64,000 nt of DNA from the NCBI GenBank assembly GCA_023079485.1, contig CM041083.1, positions 111,811,554 through 111,875,553 of the forward strand, read 5' to 3'. This DNA comes from Archilochus colubris. Taxonomy: Eukaryota; Chordata; Aves; Apodiformes; Trochilidae. The notes under the pieces were generated by a model that did not search any database, had not been told where the DNA came from, and saw nothing but the letters and a program-made list of their open reading frames with translations. Positions 14,001 through 27,915 of this stretch are shown piece by piece. The translations under genes and the position numbers were made by a program. Position 1 is the stretch's first letter; each line of letters starts with the position of its first letter.

Positions 14001-17000
14001 ATAAGGAAGGAAAAAATGCTGCAATCACTATTTCAAAAAGTAAAAGTGAAAATAAATAATAAGTTTAGACCTAAAACCAGCACATTGATTCACCCCAGTA
14101 TGCTCCTGCTCCAAGCCCTTTGCGATCAAATCTGATAGCAGTGAGCCTAAAAATCCTGAACAGCAAAGAAAAACAATAAAAATATTGCTTCAAATATTCA
14201 ATTTATGAAAAATTGTGTGAACCAAACACTGCCTGAAGAACTGTAAACAAAGCAAAGAAAAAATAGAAAAATGTTGAGTGAACACCTGTGAAGGTTAGCA
14301 ATCACTCTGCTCTTATTTCACCTTTAAAAAAAGAACGGGTAAACATCAATTTAATTAAAATGCAAGCCATATTTATTTGAAGGTTTTACAAACCCCAGAG
14401 AGAATTAATATTATGGGAGAGAGCTAGAAAAAGCTGACCAGATGATACAATGGGATTCACCTCAGGAAAATGAAAAAAACACATACATCTGGAGACATAA
14501 TAATGTGACACAGATATTTCCAGTGAGAGAATAACTGTGCCACTGAATTCAACCATGCTGAAAGAAACCTCTCCATGATTGGCAACATCAAGAACAGGAT
14601 GGTAAAATAGAACAGCTAGGGCATCAGATAGGGTAACGTTGGACGTGGTCCAAAAGATCCTCAGGTCTGTAGAGAGACATGGTAGGTGTCTATGTAATTA
14701 TGTATGTATATGTGTGTCTATATACTCATGCACTCATGGATACAGAGAATGGAAGAGAGAGAAAGGCATATATTAAAAAAAAACAAAAAAACCAAACCAA
14801 ATATTTGAAGTCTTAACACAAAAAGCAGTCACAGCCTCCCTCTCCCTCTCTCGATTCACAAGACTGCAAGAAACAATTCTGAAACAGGCTTGAACCCAAT
14901 CAAGTTTTTCATGCTCTTTAATTGTGTAAGTAGCAAGATAAAGAAATAAAATTAAAGAGTGGAGTAAAAATAGAGAAAGAGGATTAGAAAGCAGTTGGGG
15001 TTTTTTGTTTGGTTTTAAAGAGGTGGAAAGGATTACTCCAACTGATGAAAATGAAGGGCTACCCAAAAGTGAAGCAAGAGATTAGGAAAAAAGTATCATA
15101 TACTTCTCTCCTACACACTTATTTACTGAAATACCAAAAATACAGCTATTATTTGTGAGCATTATTAGTATTAAAGTTCCTAGAAATAGTGAGACAGAGG
15201 CCATTTTGGCTTTCTGCACTTTAAACATGAAGACACCTTGCTCAAATACACGTTTATCCTCTATCTCTGCAAAGTAGCCATCAATGTTCTATGCCCTCAG
15301 AGCAGCCAAAATGTCCAGTCATGCTGAGGAAAATCTTCAGGTTTGCTTTACTATAGAACAAGTGTTTCTCTGATATTAACATCTCTGCTTCACATGTATG
15401 CTTCCCTGTGCTGATTAAATGATGAGAGCACACTCCTTTACCTTCAGTCATATCACTCACTTTCCTCTGTGCTATCAAAATGTGATTCCTGGACACGTGG
15501 ATCAGATGCCTTCCATTCTCATCCCTTCAAGTCCCTCTAAACACCTGCCACCCACAAAGCTGTTGAAATCCTTTCATCCAATCCTACAAATCCTCCAGCC
15601 ATAATTTTAAAATAATTCCCCTGATCAAAACATTCCATTGTAATGCAATAGGATGCAAACATGCAGCGTAAACTCAGAGTAGCCAGAGGAAAGGTCCTCT
15701 GATGAACAACTGTAAGGACATTGCCTTGCTCAGTTACAATTTTATGAGTTACAGGAGAGTGTGAAAAATGTTTGCACAAGCAGAAAGTGCTAAGGTTTTA
15801 CCATTTCCACTTTGTAGGATTATAAAACATTTTCCTCTTAAAAGAACAGTGCTCTTGGGAAAAATGCAGATAACTAGACATTTCTTAAATAATGTAGTAA
15901 ATTACTTTTTCCTCTATCCCCTAGGAAAATAATCTTGTTGAAAAGAAAAGTGAAGAAGCTCTATATTGTCTTTAGAGATGGGCATACACACTTTACACAT
16001 CTTCAAGAAGCTTGGAAAACATGTTACAATAACAGCAAACCTACAGTCTGACCTGAGCATTGCTGAACACTACTCACATTAGTTTTCCAGGGAGTCAGGG
16101 AAGGTCAGCAGATGTAGGGGGCCTGATTGGTTTACATTCCATGTGCCATCACAACTTCTAATAGGTAAATTAAATATCACTGATGCATTTCTGGTAGAAG
16201 AAAGTTTACACTCAGAATTTTTTAAATTATAAAAATTGTTGATATTTAAGTGTAAAAAAAATTGTACTCTACCTGGACCTGTAAAAAATCCTACACCTAG
16301 AGCATTCAGTGGTGTAGGTTAAATGTCTGCTGAATGCTTGCTTGTTGGCAACCATGATTAAGCCCCTGACATCAAACCAAACAAGAAAGATCATAGCTCA
16401 TCTCTACTAGACATAGTCTCAAACAAATGGCTGAACTTAATCCCTGTGATCATCAGCAATAATCTAATTCTGAACACAGAACTCCCCACACAGAACCACT
16501 CTCCATAAAGACAGAGGTTTTTTTATCCTGACCCCTCATGTACAAACCTCGTGGCTGAAAAAACCAGCAATTGCTCTGTGTAAACTGAACCACTGCTGTA
16601 ACCTCCAAACCACAGCACAAATGAAAACTGCAGTGCTGTATTTCAGATGCCCCCACGTGATAACTACTGGCAAACATGGACTGCTTACTGTCAACTGCAG
16701 CAGTTCAGAAAAACCCTTTGTGCAGAAAGAGATCCAAGAGCCCCCGAGTCTTCTAAAGACAAGACTTGAGGAGCTGTGTGTAAATAAATAATGCAATTCA
16801 TTACATGAAATGTAGGTCACTTTACACCAGTGACACGTCTCAAGCCGTGGTCCAGTGTGTCTAATTTCTGGCGGATGGAAAGTGTGCTGTCTGGAAGGCT
16901 CATCCACTGTCATCTGCACATCAATCACAGCCCTTCAGGGAACCGTGTTTTGCTCATGCTTACACACCTTTCCCTCAAAGCTGCTATTATTTCAGAGAAG

Positions 17001-20000
17001 ATTTAAATATGCCATTGTGCACAGTGGTTATTATGTGGCTCTTTCCTTCCCTACCTTTTTTAAGCAGTCACAGTATATCCGTAAATCAGACAGGTTCTTG
17101 CATGATAGGTCATTAGACAGGAAGATGGGAATTCAGAAAGGTCAGGGCATGAACCTATTTATGATGTTGCTCTTGGCACAGAGCTATTCCGATACATAGA
17201 AAAAACCTGGAATCCCTCGTAGTTATCAGGACAGGAGACACTCCTAACCAAGTACAGCATGTAGTAACACACCAAATTTAATTCTTCAGTCTCTCTCTTT
17301 GTCTCTATCTGCTCTTCATTTTCCTCTTTTCTGTCTCTTTGCTGATCCCTTGCACTAACCTTTATTTTTAATAATCCCTTTCTGCCCTTCTTCCCCCCTA
17401 ACCACACCTATCTTTTGCTCTCTGAGGGACTAATTAACACAGGAACGGACTCTGCTATTTGCTTTCACCTAGGCAGAACAGAATCAGCAGTTATTTTGCC
17501 CCTACATTCTTTTCTAGCCCAGCTTCACTGTTCTGTGTGTGAAGAATTAATACTACAAGCCTATCAACCAGTCTCCCATTTGACTTGCAGTTGCTCAACA
17601 GCAGCAGAAGCAAGACCTCTATTGTGGCACTTTTCTGCACTTACTGTTGCTTGGTTTTATGGCTGCTGTTACACACTTTGCTGCACTCTTTTTTCCTGCA
17701 GAGCCTAGGCTGTTCTCAATGGTTACAAGGTCAATCCAAAGCCAATTTCAAAAGTGTCTGGGAAAGGTTTGTGGAGGAAAGTGTTATGGAGAAAAGGAAA
17801 TCTGACCTTTGAGCAAGCTGTATGCAGCAATCAGTCATACAACATTAGAGGATTATTTGAGCTTTTATGTTTAGTGTCATGTAATGAAAATGCTTAAGAG
17901 CTGGTTACTGATACAAATAGAAAATTGCACATCTTTCTACTACTTACTGCAATTCAAATGAATTTCCTACTCAATTTCAAGTCAACCAACTATACAACTC
18001 TTCATTAAAGAAGGATCTTCAGAACAGAGATCTGAAATTATTGCAGTAGACCCTGGTGCAGCAGAATCCTGCACCTGTCAGACCCTTGAGGCTTCTCCAT
18101 TGGTCCTTCTATTTTGCCAACATCTTAGACATCATTAGGAGAGACACACACCACTGCAAATCTTGATTGCTTTTACTAGATGACACAGATGGGCAAACAA
18201 GATAGACTTCATGCATTTGCATCAGCCTGACTGATGTCTGACAGAGGTCTGCTGCTGTCTTTGTCTATCATGAGAGTTCGTAACACAGCTGTATCTAGCA
18301 GAGATGGATGAATACTTCATCTAACAATTATTACTCAAAATGGAATTTTTGAGTATGAAAAGATTTCATGAAATGAAAAGATGTGTGTTTGTTGTTGGAA
18401 GTTTGCAATTTCTACTGGAAGAGATTCATTCAAATAATTGTCTTTGTCTTGCTTTAAAAATCTTTTTTTCCTGCTAACGTGGCCCCTGGAGGACACCCTG
18501 GAAAAGCTTTTTGGCCTCAGATTTGCTGTCACATTGAAAGACAAAGTGCAGGAGCAAAACCCCAATTACTTGGCTGTTCCCCTGACACACAGACAAGCCC
18601 ACGCACAACATTTTAGTCCACAGCTGTCCTTACACATAGAAATTCAGTATTTCTAGCTCCAAATATGGGCACCATCCCTTTCATTTAAACAGAAGGGCTG
18701 ACGTCTCTGGACATTCCTTGGAAACACTCTAGTTATATGTCTTAGTAGGTTTCAACTCTCAATTACTTTACCATAACCTGAAGGCATGACGAATTGTAGT
18801 CAGGAAACAGAAGGTGCTTTTTCCCAGTTATATTTATTACACAGTTTGATTACGATGGACATCAGTGCTCTCTGAGACCTAAGCATACAGACAAAAGCAA
18901 ATACATCCAGGATAGTATACAACTGCAAGCCCCTAAAGGTATCATCTTGATCAAGGAATACACCCCTTAAATACTTTTTCTAGTAGCTAGATTTTTTTTT
19001 TTTACATTATAAAATTTAAAATATTGCTTTTTTTCCTTAAAATATTGAATTAACATAAAGTGAGAAGTGGTATCTAGAACAGAAATAATGGATTCTGGTT
19101 CATATACAGATGTCTCGCTCCCAGTAGGCAAAATGGAACTATAGATAGGCAAGTATATGGAGTATTTGTTCTAAATTGTACCTGGAAGTATAGTATTGGG
19201 GTTTAAGCCTTTTAGGGAAAAAACAAAAAAACTTCTCCACTGGGCTACTTGCATATGGAAGTTCTCAGCTGAAGTACTACCCTGCTTCCTGTCATAAGGG
19301 ATCCCCTGTCACCTTCTGTAAGTGTAACCTTCCTGGGCTAATTGTATCTCCTATTGAAAATTGATAAAACACAATAGTGACAATGTTCTTTTCCTCATCT
19401 TCTACCTCTCTCTCCCACCCATTTTTGCATTTCTTTGTTCAAGTGAATGCCATCTACTTTACTCATGAAAGCCTTGTCCACCTCATACCATGATGGTTAT
19501 TACTCTGAGAGTGTATATCTTTTTTTTATTCTTGCTTTTTCACAGAAGAAGTTTCCACTCAAGATGGCTCTCATTTTTGCTGATTCTAATGAATAACCAA
19601 CAAATCAGTTATAATAAGAAATAAGAACTAAACCAATCTGAACTTGATGTTTTTCCGTATTAAAAGGTGAAATAAAAAGCATAGCAATTAATTTGGTCTA
19701 GCACAAAGAAGATAAAAAAAAAAAAAAAGAAAACACACTAGCAGTGGCTGTACAAGCAAGCACATGCATTTCCTCAGCATATTGATCATTCGTGGAAAAC
19801 AGCTCAATAGTTGTGTTATGTCTTGCATCCTATTCATCAGCACTGGCATTCTAAGAGACAGGCTTGATCAATATCTACCATTTGAGTTCATGGCCAGATT
19901 ATTGCAAAATTTATTATAGGTAAAACTCCAGGCAATTGTTTTATTAAACACGCGTGGGTTCTGGTTTTAAATGCTCTCACTATTAAGCTGTAGTTAAAGT

Positions 20001-20284
20001 GTATAAATGATGAGGAAACAAATCTTGAAATCATTGTATTTAAACTGCAGCAATGCTTTCCTGCCTGCTTTTTCCTTTGCATGACAGATAGCATCAAACT
20101 GTAATCTAACCTGTGATTTAATCTCTGAAACTAAATCTCTTCTCTGATGTGATCCAATATAATAACTAGATTTTCCATAGCATTAGTTTTAATGAATTAT
20201 GGTTTATTTCCATTTAGATTTCTAACTTTTGTGAGATGATAAGAAACTAGATGTTAAATGTTAAAATTTGTAACAGATTTTTAA

Positions 20285-20425
20285 TGATTCTAGCCTAGCT
20301 GTGTAGTTTAGTTTCCAACCCATAAGTCTCTCTCCCTTATTCTCTCTCCTTTATTTATCAGGAAGGGGGATTAACAGAGAAATCTGTCATTCGGTTAATT
20401 GCTAGTCCAGCATTAAACTGTGACA
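20285..20425 (-). mobile_element. Avian ERVL-type LTR, 5' fragment
   Basis: On the minus strand it begins TGTCACAGTTTAATGCTGG at 20425. It carries the GATAAATAAAGGAGAGAG block and ACTTATGGGTTGGAAACTAA, then loses similarity near CACAGCTAGGCTAG. It matches the first about 140 bases of the copy at 31496-31779. The rest of the LTR is missing. It contains an AATAAA hexamer in the DSCAM sense orientation. Confidence 0.8.
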
Positions 20426-22114
20426 CCTAAAGAAGGGGTTACTCCAGATTCCAGGGTGAAAGACAGGATTAAGACACTCAAGATATAGCATAGGTACTAG
20501 ATACTAATGCTCAAGTGAGAAAAGACAGATTGTGAGCTTCCAATCCATGTTGGCAGATGAAGTATGCAAGTTTCCTTATAATATGGAATTAATAAACTCA
20601 AAAAAATATCAAGATAGTTAATCATGCAGGTATACATATTCTTTTCCTTCAGCCAACATTCATACATAACAAAGGCACACACATCATGTAGTAGCCCGTC
20701 TTAAAATGAAGCAAACACATCTACGCACTGCTGTATTAGATAGTCTTAAACATAGCTCTGCATTGTTATACAGAAAATGAGGGAAAGCTTATTTATGTAT
20801 TTAAATATAACCGACTTTATTGCCTGAAGTGTTGGTGAGTCTTATAATTCAGAAAATACAGGCTTTTGTTTCAGTTGCTCAATAACAAAAATAACATGCT
20901 ATATCAAAATCCAAGAACATAACAAGGAAGTGGATTTACCAATCTCAGATAGTGCATCAGTAGTATAGGACAACTGATCATGAATTATATGGTACTTAAA
21001 TATTTACCAAACCCTTAGGAAGCTATTTGAAACATATTTCTTTTTTAAAAATAGAACACGTTTAGGTAAGGAATCAATGAAACACCCAGAGAAATAAAAT
21101 CTGTGAGTCATACAGAAACATAGGTATTCCCATCAATGCCACATATGTCAAAAAGGAAAGATTATTAATATACTGAGGAGAAGTACAAAAACATTTCCAA
21201 ACCTTGAAGGATCATAAATGCAAACATATTCTTAAATATCCTCTGCATCAACATTCAGCTTAAACTATTTTTTTCCATTCTGCATTACCCTGGAACACTA
21301 TATTTCAAATTTTTGCACACATAAATCATCTGTATGTATAACAGCAGCTGCATTTTGTGTAATATATAATTTAAATACGTACCATACTGAAAATATTTTT
21401 CCTACATATACTTTCTCCTATCAATTTCTTACAATGCTAGTGCTTTAAAATGTTATTCTTTGCTTGAATTCCCTGTACTTCCTGAACAATGCCTTACATT
21501 TCCTTACTTTGTCAGTAAATAGATTAATGCATATAACTGCTTTAGAATAGATTTTTTCACTTCAATATGTTCAGCTTACAGCACAGTTCACAGTGTGCTT
21601 AAATCTCCAATATTATCTATGTAGATATTTGAGATTAAAACGTTATGAAAGTATAAGTATCAATTACATACCTCATTTAAACATAACCAGACAAATTTAG
21701 ACTGGGAATTTCTCCTGCACCATGAGTAACACTACTACAGAAAACCAACTACAACCCAACACACGCTTTATGATACTTGAATTTGTTTGGCACATTGTAG
21801 TTCCTTGTCAAACTTAAAATGCGAAACCATTGCCACAGCACCAGAAAGCTGATTTTATGTCTGGTATAAAACAAAAATCATGTTATTTCCCCCTCAAGCG
21901 TACTAGAAAAAGCAGGGCTGTCTAAAACCTTCATGTCACAGAGAGGCATAGGGATGCAGCAATGCTAATGTGAAATACTTTACTGGAAGGATGACATACC
22001 ATTCAGCTATAATTGATGGAAAATAAACATCAGGCATTTCGGGGGGGGGGGAAAAAAATCAGGAACCAGAACCAGAGCTGCCATTTTCAAGTGGGAAAAA
22101 AAAAAAAGCCATTA

Positions 22115-22294
<180 letters not shown>

Positions 22295-25017
22295 TCAAAG
22301 AAGTGATAATCACACATCCCATCCATTTCCTTCGGTAGCCTCTCAAGGTTCCCCCAGAAAGGTTATTCATGTTGTGAATTCTTCTGCCTTGGTAAATGGC
22401 ACTATTCTGCAAATCTGATTCCAAATTAGTATGAGAGCTTTCGAATCTTTCTGTTTCCTCAAAAGCTGAATTTCATGATATTTCTGTGTTCTTACCCTAC
22501 CTAATTCTGGGAGCAAGGAGAAAGATTTCTGTAAGAACTGCATATTTATATGGGTAAGTGGTGTTATGTCTTCTGTCACTTGTCTAGTTTCTCATGCAAT
22601 GCTTCCTATCACAAATTGTTTTCAATTCTATCGAAGGGTACAAAGTATATACAAGTACTGCGCGTGAATTTGACATCCAGAGGGTAGAAGAGAAGGTCAG
22701 TGTCACTCAGGATTTTCAAGAAGTGAGAACTGAAGGAGAAAATCAATGGGGGTGACAGCCAGAGAAAATGCAAGGTGTCTCAGAAACACAAAGAAACGAC
22801 AGGAAGTAAGGTGCGAGCTCCATTCGATTGACCAGTTTTGGAAGAAATAAGTTCATGGTAAGAAAACAGAAATTATGATTCAGAGTTGTATTAAAAACAG
22901 TATGAGGGCACTTCAATCCAGGATACACTATGGAATCTGGAAGAATTAATTTCCTGGTCAAAGAGAAAAAAGAACTCAATAAATCCTTCACACCAAACTA
23001 ATATTTGTGGGATGAGATTCAGTTACATTGGGTAAGAGAAGGGAGAGAAGGAAAATCCTGGCACTGGAACAATTCAATGAAGAATGAGGGGTACAAAATC
23101 CTCTAGGCAAGAGTAAATGGAGAAGGTGGTAGAGCAGAGAAGAAAGGGATGTCATCTACCTCAAGAAGGGCAAGACAAGAAGGACAACAACATAGACTCT
23201 CCACAGGACCATAAGGTCAAGGTACAAAAAAAGAAATAATCACAACCACAGTTATATATCTTGAAGTGACAAATAGTTTCAGTGAAAATAGGGATGAATG
23301 CATTGAAAAATGACATGTGTGTCTGAGGCATGCATATGCCTGAGGGTAAAAGTTATAGGGAAGAACAACCACAGAGCAGCAGCGTAACCAAGTCAGCAAT
23401 GCTGAGCTACCAGATTACAGTGACATTTCTTACCTATGTATCCTGCCCACAAACATACACCAAGCTCTACCAATTACATTTTACCACATTGACTCTTGAC
23501 TGAAGAATCAGTAAATCCTTTTACAAAATTATTTCTATACACCAGGAGCACTGGATTTTCTAAATGTCAGCTCCACTTACGATGCATTTCAAGAAAAAAA
23601 AAGTCAGAGTACTGAACTGTAACTGTAGTTTTCACAAATGTAAACAGCACAAAGTTTTCACATCCAGTGCTACCACTGCAAAAAGGAAGGCTGCAGTACT
23701 TCATCCCAAACCAGACTGTAGCAATGTTATAGTGAGGAATTCTAACCAAAGCGAAATAAATTTAATTATAAAATAAATATAGTTTTAAAATTCAAAATAA
23801 ATCCCTCTTCTATGATAAGATATAGACCACTAGCTTTTTTAAAAGTCAATAATTTAATTTTAAACAAAGGTTCTTAGCCTCTCTAAGTGCTGAACTGATA
23901 TCATAAGCACCTTTAATGTAGCGATTCATAACACTTGCTGCCTTATGATAAAGTAGCCCCCTCATCTTGTTCTACCTGGAGAGAATGGTGCATAGATCAT
24001 CTTAATGAGGCTAACTTTTGTCTAATGCTCACACTCTACCCATCATTTACAGAAAAGACTTGTTTTTAGGCAATAGCCTAAGACACTGCTAAACGTATTT
24101 GTATTTTTTCAGAACAGTTGGCCATTCTGAAAATCAGCCCAGCTGATCATTTCAGTAAAAGCAAACACTAAAACCATATGCGGGGCACAAAAGAGGTTTA
24201 ATTATTTCCTTGCTTAAAAAGTTTGCATTATTGTGATTTCAGAAGTCCCTCAGTTATTTCCAGATCATATTTTTGCAAGTTCCCATTTATTTTCTTCAAA
24301 TCCCCTATCACCAAGCCATGAATTTATACAAAAATTTCAGCCTTTATTAAAAAGATATAATCTTCCCTGCCATGATTGCACGGTTAAGTTTGAAGATGAA
24401 ATAGCAATATACACCATCTGGAACTGGCTTGGAAGAGGATGGGGTTTGGGTGTCTAGGTGTGGGGGTTATGGTTTTTGAGGGCTTTGGGAAGTGTGTTGC
24501 ATTATAACCAAAAACTACATGCAAACCCACAATTACAGTCACCTGCAAGCTGAAATACTTATATCTTCCACTCCTATTCTTGAGGAAGCAGATGAATGAG
24601 CTTTAGACTTTCTGAAGATGACTGTGAGAATAGGCAGTGGTATATCAAACTTTGTATGACTGTGTAGTGATTGGATGTTCCACTAGCTGCTTCTAGGAAG
24701 CAATAATTTGCATTCCTAGGAAATGCTATTGCTGTTGGAGGGCACTGGAAGGACTAGGAGAGGGAGAACAAATTGATTGGAAAAGGCCTCCCAAAAAATT
24801 TGTATACAGATTTCAGACTAAGAGAAATGTAACAGAAAGTAACACACAAATGAAATTGCAACTTCATATTTGTGGAACGCAAGCTTTGACTCTGAACAGA
24901 AAATACTCTTATTGCTATATGCTGAAGACTCACAAAAATTGTTCTTTCTTTTCACAGAAAATCAGGAAATTTGTTTAACTTATCATCCAAACATTAAATT
25001 AACAGAGAAATTATATT

Positions 25018-25530
25018 TGCCCTGGTTTAGAAAGGACCAGCATGAAAATTGTCCATGATTATACTGACCTGAGACATTCTGGGAGCCCACAGCATCTGCC
25101 AGGCTGTGGCTGTGGCAAGTACAGAAGGATAGGGAAGAAAGATGGGGTAGAGGGGTAGTTGGGCCTATGAGGAGTAGAAGGTGGGACAGGTGACCAGAAT
25201 GGACCAATCACAGTGGTTCTGCCAGTGGTATTCAGTATAAAATGGCTCCTCAGGAACCCCCCCCATCTTTGGGCTCTCTGGTTGGGTTGGAGTCTGTTTG
25301 TGTCATTGATGCCTGCACAGGCATTAATGATCAGGAAATAATTACCACCTGTAGAGTGTGTGTTCCATATTGTTATATTTGTATATATTTTTAATTTACT
25401 GTCATCGTTATAATTACTGCTACCTTAGACCTATTCTAGTGTTTGGTTTTTTTTTTTCCCAACCTTAAAGTCTCTCTCCTTAATTCTCCTTTCTCTCACC
25501 TGGTTATTGGCTAAACCCCTGCCAGAATCA
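25018..25530 (-). mobile_element. Avian ERVL-type LTR, diverged subfamily
   Basis: On the minus strand it contains the GGAGAGAGACTTTAAGGTTGG block near 25475, an AT-rich middle, CCATTTTATACTGAATACC near 25240, TTCTGGTCACCTGTCC near 25195, and ends AAACCAGGGCA at 25018, close to the AAACCAGGACA end known for this LTR family. The start near 25530 is approximate and differs from the TGTCACAG type, so this is probably a separate subfamily. It lies inside the intron between the two DSCAM exons, in the gene's sense orientation. Confidence 0.72.
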
Positions 25531-25789
25531 TATGGAGAAATTAATGGATCAGGGGCAAAAGGCTGAAAGGCAAATGAAAAAGGGGCAAAAGGGATATTTC
25601 TGACTTGGCAAAAGAAGTTGTTAGCTTATGAGTCAAGCAGCTACAGGCTATTGTGAAACCTTTTTTCCAGGTCCTTCAGTTTGTGAGGCTTATTTCTCAA
25701 GCAGAAGAGGAAGATTTCTTTTAGGGTTCCATGGGTAGATGGGGCTGTGCTGGGAAATGGGCATATGTGGATAAAACCTTGAGAAGGTG

Positions 25790-26160
25790 TGTTCAACCTT
25801 GAGAAGAGAAGGCTTAGGGGAGACCTCATTATGATGTTCTAATATCTAAAGGGGGGCTATAAAGAAGATGGAGAGTCCCTGTTTAGAAGGACTCAGAGGG
25901 ACAAGACAAGGGGTAATGGGGACAAGTTGCTCCTGGGGAGATTCCATTTGCAAGCAAGAAGAAAATCTTCCACTCTGAGGACAGTCAGACATTGGAATGG
26001 TCTCCCAGGGAAGTGGTGGATTCCCTCACTTTGGAAAGTTTTAAATCTAAGCTTGACAGGGTGCTGGGACATATCATATAAATAATAATATTAGAAGGGT
26101 TGGGCCAGATGATCCTTGAGGTCCCTTCCAACCTGACATTCTCTGATTCTATGATTCTAC
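25790..26160 (+). mobile_element. CR1 LINE, 5'-truncated copy with intact 3' end
   Basis: This fragment begins near tgttcaaccttgagaag, which matches the CR1 ORF2 C-terminal region (the FSLEKRRLRGDL stretch). It continues through the segment containing tggaatggtctcccaggga, the part ending in gggccagatgatccttgagg, and closes with the CR1 tail ttctctgattctatgattct near 26150. CR1 is the dominant bird retrotransposon. Copies are usually truncated at the 5' end and lack target duplications, as here. The coding remnant is degenerate. It lies antisense to DSCAM. Confidence 0.92.
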
Positions 26161-27453
26161 AATACAGGGATCCAGTCATCCATATCATATGCCTTTACAA
26201 TTGCATGAAGACCAGTTCAGAGCCTTAGTTAGAAATGATGCATGTTTTAGCTTTCTCTACATCACCACATCAATTTATCTAAGAAATAGAAAAATTGCAG
26301 ACTAATACTGGGGAAAAATGGTGGCCAAAACATGCTCAAAATTGAGATATATTAATAAATCCACAAAGGATAAATATATACAGTTCTCTCTAAATAGAAT
26401 TCTGCCAGACAACTTGTCCACATTAAAGTAAACCCAAAAGCACAAAACCAAAAGCTGAGTTCTAAATAAAGTCATTTACAATGTATTTTTATTAAATCCT
26501 TGCTTTTTCAAACTTTTTTTATTTGTAGGCAAATAACATTTTCAGAAGCAGCATAGACAGTTATAGAAACTCCAGATATATGTAACAAAAATTTAATGCC
26601 ATTAATTTAGTGGAAACCTGTTCTTTATTCCTGCCCTCTAATTGTCTCAAAATTGATGTTAGTGTATCACTGAGAATACATTATCTTATTTTAAAAGTCA
26701 CTGACAAGGCTACTTGCTAACTATTCACAGCCATCCCTACTCCTCCTGTGAAGGCAAATCTCCAAAGGAAAGAAACTTCTGTTCAGAGAAAAGACCAGCA
26801 TAGCTCCACCAGCAAGAAAGTTAGAAGAATATGCATTAGGCAAGTGTCAGCTCCCACATTAGCTTCTGTTTGTTTGTTTGAATATTTGGATTAACTGAAG
26901 TGGGTGATGAAACCTCCAAAAAACCTATGCAGTCATGTTTGTGTATTGTAACAAAAGGATTGATTTTGATCCCACTTTAATTCTCCACTGGATGACCCAG
27001 TCTGCACATAGTCAGTATAGAAAACAGATGCAAAACCATTATGTTAATTTGCATTTTTAGTTTAAAGAGGAAATACTGCCTATGGACCAACATCACTTGC
27101 TGAATTCTTCAACAGGACACAAGTTTCTCTCTCAAAACAAAGCACAACTGAATATAAACCAATGAGAAGGCATGTGATTAGGCAAGCATTCCTCTTTTCT
27201 TCCAGCCCCTCTACAAAATGTGAATCTTTTTCTTTCACAACTCTTTCAATAAGTAAGCATGGTCTGATTAATCATTTCATTATTAGTACATGTTTCCTGA
27301 GCTAGTGCAAAAAAATCAACCTGTAATGAACTTTGGAAAACTAGCTTTTCACCACCACCAAAAAAAAAATCAAATTAAGGAAGAAAAGGAATAATCTGCT
27401 CCTTTACTTAATCTTATGAGTTCAGAGGCTATACTTCTGACCAATTTCCTTTA

Positions 27454-27915
<462 letters not shown>

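Noticed and set aside
16536..16928. 130-codon minus-strand frame
   Set aside because: On the DSCAM strand, but with no Ig or fibronectin signature, no flanking splice sites in a matching phase and no recognisable homologue.
24441..24489. G-quadruplex near 24.45 kb
   Set aside because: Four G tracts exist, but two loops are 11-13 bases, longer than the usual limit.
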